From an uncultured Alphaproteobacteria bacterium (lineage in GTDB: Bacteria; Pseudomonadota; Alphaproteobacteria; SP197), in contig OY282363.1 of the NCBI GenBank assembly GCA_958295695.1, forward strand, positions 2,298,225 through 2,362,224: a stretch of DNA of 64,000 nucleotides. Reading direction: 5' to 3'. Below, piece by piece: positions 8,252 through 15,705 of this stretch (positions within the stretch are counted from its first letter, which is position 1; each line of letters opens with the position of its first letter). The position numbers and the translations under genes were made by a program. Below the pieces are notes generated by a model that saw only the letters and a program-made list of their open reading frames with translations, searched no databases and was not told where the DNA came from.

Positions 8252-9558
8252 CCCTCCAGCTCCCGCCGTCCGGCGATGGCGAGCGCGTGGGCGTCGAACC
8301 CCTCGTAGAGCGCGAAAGCCTCGGTCTGCCCGGCGAGCGACAGGTATCCCTCTTCCGTCAGCTCGGCGATCGACTGGCGCTTGACGAAGTCCATCACGCC
8401 GAGCGCCGAATGGGCCGCGGCCCGGCCGCCGGTCGGCAGGACCGCGTTCACGCCGATCATGAAGTTCGCCATCGAGAACGGCGCGTTCTGGCCGAGCAGG
8501 ATCTCGCCCGCGTTGACGACGTCATCGAGGTGGTCGCCCGCCCGCGTGCTGGCGATCTGCAGGTGTTCGGCCGCGAACTCGTTGACGAAGGCGAGCGCGT
8601 CGTCCCGGTCGGCGGCGACCACGAGCCCACCGTTCTCGCCCAGCGCCGCCGAGGCCCAAGCGCGGCGTTCCCCGGACAGGCGGTCCAGATAGCCGACGAT
8701 CCTGTCCGCCACGGCTTCCGCGATCGCGGACTCCCAGACGACCAGGAAGGTCGTGGAATCGTCGCCGTGCTCGGCCTCGACCAGGAGATCGAGCGCCAGC
8801 CGGTCCGGATCGGCGGTTTCGTCGGCCAACACCATGCTTTCCGACGGGCCCGCAGGCGGACCGGACGCGATCGCCTCCGAGCACAACGCCATCGCCGCCC
8901 CGACCCAAGGCGAGCCGGGTCCGACGATCTTCTTGCAGCGGGGCGCCGTCTCGGTGCCGTAGGCCACCGCCGCCACGCCCTGCGCGCCGCCGGCGAGATA
9001 GACCTCCCCGACGCCGGCCTCCCGCGCGGCGACCAAGGTCCCGGGATCGCACGTCCCGCCCGGACCCGGCGGCGTGACGACCACGACGCGCGGCACGCCG
9101 GCCACCACGGCCGGAACGGCCGTCATCAGCGCCACCGAGGGAAACGCCCCCTTGCCGCGCGGCACGTAGCAGGCCACGGCCTCGATCGGCACGTGGCGGT
9201 CGCCCGCCATCACACCCGGCCGGACCTCGATCATGTCGACCGTCGCGGGCTTCTGCCGCTCGTGGACCTTGCGGATGTTGACCGCGGCCTCGCGGATCGC
9301 CTCGATGGCGTCGGGCGGCGCGACCTCGTAGGCCACGTCGAAGGCGTCCGGTTCGACGCGGATCCGCGCCGCCGTCATGTCGACACGATCGAACAGGGCC
9401 GCGAACCGCAGGAGCGCGGCGTCGCCTTCCGCGCGCACCGCCTCCACGATGGGAGCGGCTCGCTCGATGTAGCCGGCGACGTCGACCGCGCCGCGCGCGC
9501 AAAGCGCCGCGCGCTCGCCGGCGTCGAGCTCCGCGAGATGCAGGATGCGGGGACGCAT
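8248..9558 (-). CDS. HisD-like NAD-dependent dehydrogenase, divergent (probably not standard histidinol dehydrogenase)
   Basis: 436 residues aligning along the full length of HisD, with GPAGPSE, AEHG (H264), AAEHL and a C-terminal DAH (H424). Several key residues differ from E. coli HisD. The zinc ligand Gln259 position is Glu261, the ligand Asp360 position is Asn365, and the His of the GTNH motif is Ala372 (the segment reads FSMANFMIGVNAVLPT). HisD homologues with other roles exist, for example the sulfopropanediol dehydrogenase HpsN. It sits with M19 and carboxymuconolactone decarboxylase genes rather than in the his operon 3 kb away. I infer another alcohol or aminoalcohol substrate, but a drifted HisD is possible. 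The ATG at 9558 follows the upstream stop by 8 nt. Confidence 0.75.
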   Translation of the reverse strand: MRPRILHLAELDAGERAALCARGAVDVAGYIERAAPIVEAVRAEGDAALLRFAALFDRVDMTAARIRVEPDAFDVAYEVAPPDAIEAIREAAVNIRKVHERQKPATVDMIEVRPGVMAGDRHVPIEAVACYVPRGKGAFPSVALMTAVPAVVAGVPRVVVVTPPGPGGTCDPGTLVAAREAGVGEVYLAGGAQGVAAVAYGTETAPRCKKIVGPGSPWVGAAMALCSEAIASGPPAGPSESMVLADETADPDRLALDLLVEAEHGDDSTTFLVVWESAIAEAVADRIVGYLDRLSGERRAWASAALGENGGLVVAADRDDALAFVNEFAAEHLQIASTRAGDHLDDVVNAGEILLGQNAPFSMANFMIGVNAVLPTGGRAAAHSALGVMDFVKRQSIAELTEEGYLSLAGQTEAFALYEGFDAHALAIAGRRELEG

Positions 9559-9566
9559 GCGGCGGA

Positions 9567-9968
9567 TCAGCGGAGGCTCTCGTCGGCGTCGGGATCGAGG
9601 CCGAGGTCCTCGAACACCTTGCGCGCGATCCTGAAGCTTTCCACACCCGCGGGCATGCCGCAGTAGATCGCGATCTGCATCAGGGTGTCGCGCAGGGCCG
9701 CCAGGCTCACCCCGTTCCGGATCGCGCCCCTGAAGTGCAACTCGAACTCGTGGCCGCGGCCCGTGGCGGCGGTCATGCAGAGATTGTTCAGGCTCCGCTG
9801 CTTGCGGTCGATTCCCTCGCCGCTCCAGATCTCGCCCCAGCAATAGGCCGTCAGGATGCGCTGGAACTCCGCGTTGAAGCTGTCGGCGCCGTCGATCGCC
9901 CTGTCGACGTATTCGGCTCCCAGCACCTCGCGGCGGTTCTGGAGGCCCTTGTCGTACATCTCGCTCAT
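9567..9968 (-). CDS. carboxymuconolactone decarboxylase family protein (PcaC-like)
   Basis: 133 residues, the usual size of PcaC. The central block YCWGEIWSGEGIDRKQRS, then HFRGAIRNGVS, then IAIYCGMPAG is characteristic of the PcaC branch of the CMD/AhpD superfamily. PcaC decarboxylates 4-carboxymuconolactone in the protocatechuate branch of the beta-ketoadipate pathway, but no other pca gene is nearby. Many neighbours of this type in catabolic clusters have unknown substrates. It is first in the minus-strand cluster with the HisD-like and M19 genes. Confidence 0.82.
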   Translation of the reverse strand: MSEMYDKGLQNRREVLGAEYVDRAIDGADSFNAEFQRILTAYCWGEIWSGEGIDRKQRSLNNLCMTAATGRGHEFELHFRGAIRNGVSLAALRDTLMQIAIYCGMPAGVESFRIARKVFEDLGLDPDADESLR

Positions 9969-10178
9969 GGCGGTCTCTCCGGTTGGCGTGTGGAAGGCGC
10001 GTTCAGAGTTTTAGCGAAAATTCACGGGCCGCGGCCATGCGCGAGTTTTCTTCGCTTTCCGAAGTGGGGGACCCGACCGACCGCCGAAAAGCGACGGCGC
10101 CGCCGGTTCCGGAGGCGTCCGCGAGTTCCGGTTCGGTTCCCGAAGGGCGAATCTCGACAGCCCGACCGGTCCGCCTCG
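9969..10178. other. intergenic, no supported gene
   Basis: Upstream region of the decarboxylase gene. I see no RNA gene, repeat or convincing reading frame here. Confidence 0.5.
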
Positions 10179-10202
10179 CGGAAACGACCTATCTCGTTTC
10201 CG
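10179..10202 (-). terminator. hairpin at the 3' end of the small hypothetical frame
   Basis: A 9-bp perfect stem (CGGAAACGA / TCGTTTCCG) with a 6-nt loop overlaps the TAG stop of the frame at 10189. No T-run follows. Confidence 0.4.
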
Positions 10203-10568
10203 GATAGACGCCGGCGCCGACGATCCACACCCGGTCCCTGCACGGCATCCTGAAGCCTTCGGCGTAGCTCAAGCTTGGGCGATCCGCTCGTTTCGTCGCC
10301 CTCCACCGCGGGATTGCCCCAATGATACTTCGATGAAGCCCCCTCTCGCGGTCGCGGGACCAATAAGCCCCCTTGGTGATCTCGAAGCCATGGAAGCCTT
10401 CGAAATCCAGCACGGTCCGGCCCTCGAAGGACCGGTCGGCTCCGTGAGGGATCGTGTAGCCCTCATCGCTGACGACAAACAGGCGCAACGCTCCAATCCG
10501 CGTCCATACTGCCGCCGAGCGGCCTCGTTCTCAAGGCGTATCCGCCTCTCATGTTCGAACCCGCTCAT
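10189..10568 (-). pseudogene. hypothetical protein remnant, possibly frameshifted
   Basis: On the minus strand, frame 10488-10189 (TTG start possible) reads like real protein: RLFVVSDEGYTIPHG followed by FHGFEITKGAYW, with an orderly mix of hydrophobic and charged residues. That frame is closed upstream by a TGA at 10531. A second frame starting with ATG at 10568 gives a plausible N-terminus (MSGFEHERRIRLENEAARR) that would join it after one frameshift near 10500. I do not recognise the family. It lies alone between two catabolic clusters and ends in a small hairpin. It could be a short intact gene from the TTG, a decayed gene, or chance. Confidence 0.35.
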
Positions 10569-10628
10569 TCCCGAAGACCATGGCGTGTCGAGACCGCTCG
10601 CAAGTTTTGGGCCGATCTCGGGGTGGAT

Positions 10629-11276
10629 TCAGTCCGGGCGGTAGTCCGCGAACTTCCCGATCGCCTCGGCCATCTGCTTCCTTGTCAGCAGCTTCGGCCG
10701 GCCCAGTTGCAGGGCCTGCCAGTACTGACGCGCCAGCGCCTCGACCTCGACGGCGAGGGCGAGCGCGCGATCGAGGTCGGCGCCGAAGGCGACCATGCCG
10801 TGATTGGCGAGCAGACAGGCCCTGCGGCCTTCCAGGGCCGCGAGCGCATGACCGCTGAGCCGTTGCGTGCCGTAGGTCGCATAGGGCGCGCAGCGGATGT
10901 CCTCGCCGCCGGCCGCGGCGACCATGTAGTGGAAGCGGGGAATGTCCATGCGCAGGCAGGCGAGCGTGGTGGCGAAGGGCGCGTGGGCGTGAACGATCGC
11001 GCCGGCCCCGGTCCGCGCGGCGTAGATGTCGCGATGAATGCGCCACTCGCTGGACGGCTTGCGCGCGCCCCGAGGCGCGCCGTCGAGATCCATCCAGACC
11101 AGGTCGCCCGGCCGGGTCCGGTCGTAGGGCAGAGCCGTCGGCGTGATGAGGAAGCCCTCGCCCGCCCGCACGCTGACGTTGCCCGACGACCCCTGATTGA
11201 TCCCGAGACCGTTCAGGGCGCGCGCGGCGTCGACCAGCGCCGCCCTCTGGCGCGCATGGTCACGCGGCGCGGGCAT
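10629..11276 (-). CDS. class II aldolase/adducin family, probable 5-deoxy-sugar-phosphate aldolase (Ald2-type)
   Basis: 215 residues of the zinc-dependent class II aldolase fold. The zinc histidines are visible in IVHAHAPFATTLA and in LLANHGMVAFG. SSGNVS near residue 31 is the phosphate-binding signature of the fuculose/rhamnulose-phosphate aldolase family. The gene overlaps the 3' end of mtnA by 17 nt. That pairing is the hallmark of the DHAP shunt, in which MtnA makes a 5-substituted ribulose-1-phosphate and the aldolase splits it to DHAP and an aldehyde. I infer this role from context. It could instead be MtnB (methylthioribulose-1-P dehydratase), which shares the fold. Confidence 0.8.
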   Translation of the reverse strand: MPAPRDHARQRAALVDAARALNGLGINQGSSGNVSVRAGEGFLITPTALPYDRTRPGDLVWMDLDGAPRGARKPSSEWRIHRDIYAARTGAGAIVHAHAPFATTLACLRMDIPRFHYMVAAAGGEDIRCAPYATYGTQRLSGHALAALEGRRACLLANHGMVAFGADLDRALALAVEVEALARQYWQALQLGRPKLLTRKQMAEAIGKFADYRPD

Positions 11277-12354
11277 GGTCCGGGAAGAGACCCGCGAGTC
11301 CTTCGGCCGAGGCGTCGCAGACACCGCGTTCGGTGACGAGCCCGGTCACAAGGCGCGCGGGCGTCACGTCGAAGGCGGGATTGCCGACGGGCGAGCCGTC
11401 CGGCGTGATCCGCACCCGCCGGACGGCGCCGTTCTCGTCGCGGCCCGCGATCGTCGAGACCTCCTCGCCGTCGCGCTCTTCGATGGGCGCGTCGGCGCCG
11501 GACACGAGCGTCCAGTCGATCGTGGGCGACGGCAGGGCGACGTAGAACGGCACGCCGTTGTCGCCGGCGGCGAGAGCCTTCAGATAGGTCCCGATCTTGT
11601 TGCACACGTCGCCGTTGGCCGCGGTCCGGTCGCTGCCGACGATCGCCATGTCGACCATGCCGCGCCGCATCAGATGACCGCCGGCGTTGTCCGCGATCAC
11701 CGTATGCGGCACGCCGTGGCGGTTCAGCTCCCAGGCGGTCAGCGCCGCGCCCTGGTTGCGCGGCCGGGTTTCGTCCACCCAGACGTGCACGGGGACGCCG
11801 GCGTCATGGGCCTTGTAGACCGGCGCGAGCGCCGTTCCCCAATCGACCGTGGCGAGCCAGCCCGCGTTGCAATGGGTCAGGACGTTCACGGCGCCGCCCG
11901 AGGTTTCGTGGAGTCCGAGGATCAGCGGCAGACCGTTCTCGCCGATCGCTTCGCAGATCGTCGCGTCCTCGTCGCAGATCGCGGCGGCCTTCGCATAGGC
12001 CGCGTCCTCGCGCGCCGACGCCGGCAAGGGCCGCAGCAACGCCGCCATCGCGTCGAGCGCCCAGCGCAGGTTGACGGCGGTGGGCCGGGTCGCGAGCAGC
12101 GCGGCGCGAGCGGCGTCCAGGTTGGCGTCCGACGGGTCCGCGCGCATGGCGAACGCCATGCCGTAGGCCGCGGTCGCCCCGATCAGCGGCGCTCCGCGCA
12201 CCTGCATCGTCTCGATGGCGCGCGCCGCCTCGGCGGCCGTCTCCAGGCGCACGGTCCCGAAGACATGCGGCAACAGGGTCTGGTCGATGACGCGGACGCC
12301 GCGGCCGGCCTCGTCCGGCCGGATCGTGCGGAAGGAAACGCCGTCGACCTTCAT
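11260..12354 (-). CDS. mtnA: S-methyl-5-thioribose-1-phosphate isomerase
   Basis: 364 residues, the standard MtnA size. Near residue 240 the signature GSDRTAANGDVCNKIGTY matches the family's GADRI(A/V)xNGDxxNKIGTY block, including the catalytic Asp, and RGAPLIG near residue 53 is also conserved. It isomerises 5-methylthioribose-1-phosphate (or 5-deoxyribose-1-P) to the ribulose form during salvage of S-adenosylmethionine by-products. No mtnC, mtnD, mtnK or mtnP is nearby. Together with the overlapping aldolase this suggests the short DHAP-shunt version rather than the full methionine salvage pathway. The ATG follows the VOC stop by six bases. Confidence 0.93.
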   Translation of the reverse strand: MKVDGVSFRTIRPDEAGRGVRVIDQTLLPHVFGTVRLETAAEAARAIETMQVRGAPLIGATAAYGMAFAMRADPSDANLDAARAALLATRPTAVNLRWALDAMAALLRPLPASAREDAAYAKAAAICDEDATICEAIGENGLPLILGLHETSGGAVNVLTHCNAGWLATVDWGTALAPVYKAHDAGVPVHVWVDETRPRNQGAALTAWELNRHGVPHTVIADNAGGHLMRRGMVDMAIVGSDRTAANGDVCNKIGTYLKALAAGDNGVPFYVALPSPTIDWTLVSGADAPIEERDGEEVSTIAGRDENGAVRRVRITPDGSPVGNPAFDVTPARLVTGLVTERGVCDASAEGLAGLFPDHARAA

Positions 12355-12360
12355 GGCCGG

Positions 12361-12729
12361 TCAGGCGCCGTCGCGGAAGTTGAGCTCGACCGAGACGCCG
12401 TCGGGGTCCTCGATGAAGATCTGCCGCGTCGGCGCGCCCGGCACGTCATACGTCTCGAAGGCGATCCCTCGCTCGCCGAGCCGGGCCTTCATGTCCTCGA
12501 ACCCCCTCACCGCGAAGGCGACGTGATCGACCGCGCTCCGGCCGTCGCGCGGCGTGTCGGTCAGGCTGACATGGACGAGCGGCTCGCCGCCGGCGTAGAG
12601 CCAGGCGCCCGGCGTGTCGAACGACGGGCGCCAGCCTTCCTCGAAGCCCAGCGCGCCGCAATAGAAGGCGCGGCAGCGATCGAGGTTCGCGGTGCGGATG
12701 TTGATGTGGTCGACGCCGTGAACGGACAT
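12361..12729 (-). CDS. VOC superfamily (glyoxalase/dioxygenase fold) protein
   Basis: 122 residues forming one pair of beta-alpha-beta-beta-beta units. Metal-ligand candidates are His in VDHINI near the N-terminus and VDHVAF in the second half, plus Glu in GVSVELNF at the end. Such proteins bind a divalent metal and act as glyoxalases, dioxygenases or resistance proteins; the substrate is not predictable. Six bases separate its stop from the mtnA start, so it probably heads the mtnA-aldolase operon and may detoxify an aldehyde product (inference). Confidence 0.8.
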   Translation of the reverse strand: MSVHGVDHINIRTANLDRCRAFYCGALGFEEGWRPSFDTPGAWLYAGGEPLVHVSLTDTPRDGRSAVDHVAFAVRGFEDMKARLGERGIAFETYDVPGAPTRQIFIEDPDGVSVELNFRDGA

Positions 12730-12868
12730 GGCGCGATCCTCCCGTAACGACAGGCCGGCAGTCTATGCGATTCGCGCCGATCCGCGACGGTTGACTTGTT
12801 CCCCGCGATGCATGAAGTTCCGCGCCGTCTTCCGGAGCGTCGGCATCTAGCCATGGACCGCGACCATC

Positions 12869-13747
12869 ATGTCCGCCGAACCGACCATACGCTTGGGCCT
12901 GCCCAAGGGCAGAATGCAGGACGCCGCCTTCGCGTTGCTGGAAGACGCCGGCATCCATATCCGGTCGGGCGGGCCGGCCAGCGCCCGTGACTACCGTCCC
13001 AGGCTTTCGCTTCCCGGCTTCGACGCCAAGCTCCTGAAACCCCAGAACATCGTCGAGATGCTCCATGTCGGCAGCCGCGACATCGGTTTCGCCGGCAGGG
13101 ACTGGGCGGTCGAGAAGGACGCGGACCTGGTCGAGCTGATCGACACCGGGCTCGATCCGGTCCGCCTTGTCGCCGCCGCGCCCCTGAAGCTGCTCGTGGA
13201 CGGCGGGCTGCCCGACCGGCGCCTCGTGATCGCCAGCGAGTACGAACGCCTCACACGCGACTGGATCGGGCGCTCCGGGCTCGACGCCACCTTCGTGCGC
13301 TCCTACGGCGCGACCGAGGTGTTTCCGCCGGAGGACGCCGACTGCATCGTCGACAACTCGGCGACGGGCTCCACGTTGCGGTCCAACGGTCTCGAGATCG
13401 TCGACGATGTGATGGTGTCGTCGACGCGGCTGTTCGCCCATCCCGCCGCGCTGGACGACGCCGGCAAGCGCGGCGGAATCGAGAGTTTCGTGATGATGCT
13501 GGGCTCCGTCCTCGACGCCCGCCGCCGGGTCATGGTCGAGGTCAACGTGACCGACGCGCGCCTGGAGGCGGTGATCGCCGTCCTGCCGTCCATGCGCGAA
13601 CCGACCGTCTCGCCACTCCACGGCGAGGGCGGATACGCCATCAAGGCCGCGGTGCCGCGGGACCTGCTGGCGCGCGTGATCCCCGAGATCAAGGCCCGCG
13701 GCGGGACCGACATCGTCGTCAGCGCCATCGGAAACATCGTCGTGTGA
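12869..13747 (+). CDS. hisG: ATP phosphoribosyltransferase, long form
   Basis: 292 residues, the long HisG form with a C-terminal ACT-like regulatory domain (about residues 215-292), so no HisZ partner is needed. LGLPKGRMQ opens the protein. The PRPP loop region reads DCIVDNSATGSTLR near residue 160, close to the family's DLV(S/T)TGxTL motif. It catalyses the first, histidine-inhibited step of histidine synthesis. It starts the his operon at ATG 12869; hisB follows after 7 nt. A VOC gene diverges upstream, leaving about 140 nt for a shared control region. Confidence 0.93.
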   Translation: MSAEPTIRLGLPKGRMQDAAFALLEDAGIHIRSGGPASARDYRPRLSLPGFDAKLLKPQNIVEMLHVGSRDIGFAGRDWAVEKDADLVELIDTGLDPVRLVAAAPLKLLVDGGLPDRRLVIASEYERLTRDWIGRSGLDATFVRSYGATEVFPPEDADCIVDNSATGSTLRSNGLEIVDDVMVSSTRLFAHPAALDDAGKRGGIESFVMMLGSVLDARRRVMVEVNVTDARLEAVIAVLPSMREPTVSPLHGEGGYAIKAAVPRDLLARVIPEIKARGGTDIVVSAIGNIVV

Positions 13748-13754
13748 GACAGGC

Positions 13755-14342
13755 ATGACCGACCGCATCGCCACCGTGACGCGCACGACGCGCGAAACCG
13801 ACATCGCCGTGACCGTGAATCTGGACGGCTCCGGCAAGGCCGAGATCGCCACGGGCCTGCGTTTCCTCGACCACATGTTCGATGCGCTGGCCCGTCACGG
13901 CCGCATGGACGTCACGCTCTCCTGCGCCGGCGACCTCGACATCGACGACCACCACACCGCGGAGGACTGCGCGCTGGCGCTGGGCGAGGCCTTCGACAAG
14001 GCGCTCGGCGACAAGCGCGGCGTCCGGCGCTTCGGCGAGGCCCACGTCCCGCTCGACGAGGCCCTCGCGCGCGCGGCGGTCGATCTTTCGGGCCGGCCTT
14101 TCGCCCATGTCGACCTGGGGCTCCGGCGTGAGAGGGTGGGGGACATCGCCGCCGAGATGATCGGCCACGCGCTGAGCTCCTTCGCCATGGCCGCCCGGTT
14201 GACGCTCCATGTCGAGCTGATCCGGGGACAAAACGACCATCACCGGGCCGAAGCCGCCTTCAAGGCGCTCGCCCTCGCGTTGCGCATGGCGGTCGCCGAC
14301 GCGGGCCACGGCGACATCCCCAGCGCCAAGGGCGTGCTGTGA
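13755..14342 (+). CDS. hisB: imidazoleglycerol-phosphate dehydratase
   Basis: 195 residues, the monofunctional HisB size. The two manganese-binding motifs are visible as LDHMFDALARHG then DDHHTAEDCA, and the second repeat carries ELIRGQNDHHRAEAAFKA. It dehydrates imidazole glycerol phosphate to imidazole acetol phosphate (sixth step). Its TGA overlaps the GTG of hisH. Confidence 0.95.
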   Translation: MTDRIATVTRTTRETDIAVTVNLDGSGKAEIATGLRFLDHMFDALARHGRMDVTLSCAGDLDIDDHHTAEDCALALGEAFDKALGDKRGVRRFGEAHVPLDEALARAAVDLSGRPFAHVDLGLRRERVGDIAAEMIGHALSSFAMAARLTLHVELIRGQNDHHRAEAAFKALALALRMAVADAGHGDIPSAKGVL

Positions 14343-14944
14343 GCGACCGCGAGGTCGTCGTCTGCCGCACGGGAACAGCGAATCTGGCCTCCGTTCTCGC
14401 CGGCCTGCGGCGGGCCGGCGGCGCGCCCCGCATGGCGGAGCGTCCCGACGAGGTGCGCGCGGCGAGTCTCGTCATGCTGCCCGGCGTCGGCGCCTTCGGC
14501 GCGGCCATGGAGAATCTTCGCGCAAGCGGCATGGCCGCCCCTCTGCGCGAGCGCATGGCCGCGGGCAAGCCGACGCTCTCGATCTGCGTCGGCCTCCAGC
14601 TCCTGTGCCGGACCAGCGAGGAATCCCCCGGCGTCGCGGGTCTCGGACTCGTCGATGCGGCCGTGACCCGTTTCCCGGACTCCGTGCGCGCGCCTCAGTT
14701 CGGCTGGAACCGGATCGACGCGGCGGAGGGCTGCGCGGCGCTGACGAGCGGCCACGCATACTTCGCCAACTCCTATCGCCTCGCCGAGACGCCCGCCGGG
14801 TGGTCGGCCGCCATCGCCGATCACGGCGGGCCGTTCGTGGCGGCGATGGAGCGCGGCGCGGTGGTCGCCTGCCAGTTCCATCCCGAGCTCTCGGGCGCCT
14901 ACGGCCGCTCGCTGCTCGAACGCTGGATCGCGCGCCCGTGCTGA
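14339..14944 (+). CDS. hisH: imidazole glycerol phosphate synthase, glutamine amidotransferase subunit
   Basis: 201 residues of a class I glutaminase. LPGVGAFG, then the nucleophile region LSICVGLQLL (Cys about residue 82) and the C-terminal FHPELSG with the catalytic His and Glu are all present. It supplies ammonia to HisF through the HisF barrel. The GTG start at 14339 overlaps the hisB stop (GTGA), and the end overlaps the hisF start by 7 nt. Confidence 0.93.
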   Translation: MSDREVVVCRTGTANLASVLAGLRRAGGAPRMAERPDEVRAASLVMLPGVGAFGAAMENLRASGMAAPLRERMAAGKPTLSICVGLQLLCRTSEESPGVAGLGLVDAAVTRFPDSVRAPQFGWNRIDAAEGCAALTSGHAYFANSYRLAETPAGWSAAIADHGGPFVAAMERGAVVACQFHPELSGAYGRSLLERWIARPC

Positions 14945-15705
14945 CCGCGCGCGTCATCCCCTGCCTGGACGTGGACCGCGGGCGCGTCGTCAAGGGCGTG
15001 CGCTTCCAGGGCCTGCGCGACGCGGGCGATCCCGTGGCGCTCTGCATGTCCTACGAGGCCCAGGGCGCGGACGAGCTGGCCATGCTCGATGTTTCCGCCA
15101 CGCCCGAGGGCCGGGGCAACGCGCGCCACACGGTCGCCGCCGTGCGCGAGGAGCTCGGCATCCCCCTCACCGTGGGCGGCGGCGTGCGCAGGCTGGAGGA
15201 CGCCGCCGGCCTGCTCGAAGCGGGCGCCGACAAGGTCGCGGCCAACACCGCGGCCGTCGCGCGCCCCGGACTGCTGACGGAGATCGCCGAGCGCTTCGGC
15301 AGCCAGTGCGCCGTCGTCGCCATCGACGCCGCCGGCCGCGCCGGGGGCGGCGGTTGGGAGGTGGTCACGCTTTCCGGCGGACATCGCACCGGCATCGACG
15401 CGATCGGCTGGGCGCGGGAGGCGGTCGAGCGCGGCGCCGGCGAGATCCTGCTGACGAGCTGGGACCGGGACGGCACCCGCTCGGGCTACGACACCGCCCT
15501 GCTCGCCGAGGTCTCGCGGGCCGTGCGCGCGCCGGTCGTCGCCTCGGGCGGCGCCGCCGCGCCCGAGCACCTTATCGCGGCGCTCGAGGCCGGAGCCGAC
15601 GCCGTGCTGGCGGCCTCGATCTTCCACGACGGCGACTATACGGTGGGCGACATCAAGCGGGCCATGGCCCGCGCCGGCGTCCCGACCCGCCTCGATCCCC
15701 CATGA
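14938..15705 (+). CDS. hisF: imidazole glycerol phosphate synthase, cyclase subunit
   Basis: 255 residues of a TIM barrel. The start VLTARVIPCLDVDRGRVVKG holds the first catalytic Asp. SWDRDGTRSGYD carries the second Asp region, usually TSMDRDGT..GYD. PLTVGGGVR and APVVASGGAA are the phosphate-binding loops. It cyclises PRFAR with ammonia from HisH to ImGP and AICAR. I chose GTG at 14938, overlapping hisH, because it brings the protein to family length. The stop overlaps the next ATG (ATGA). Confidence 0.95.
   Translation: MLTARVIPCLDVDRGRVVKGVRFQGLRDAGDPVALCMSYEAQGADELAMLDVSATPEGRGNARHTVAAVREELGIPLTVGGGVRRLEDAAGLLEAGADKVAANTAAVARPGLLTEIAERFGSQCAVVAIDAAGRAGGGGWEVVTLSGGHRTGIDAIGWAREAVERGAGEILLTSWDRDGTRSGYDTALLAEVSRAVRAPVVASGGAAAPEHLIAALEAGADAVLAASIFHDGDYTVGDIKRAMARAGVPTRLDPP

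Noticed and set aside
8248-9558. Naming the gene hisD as part of the histidine pathway
   Set aside because: Key zinc-site residues are changed and the gene sits with unrelated catabolic genes; reported as HisD-like only.
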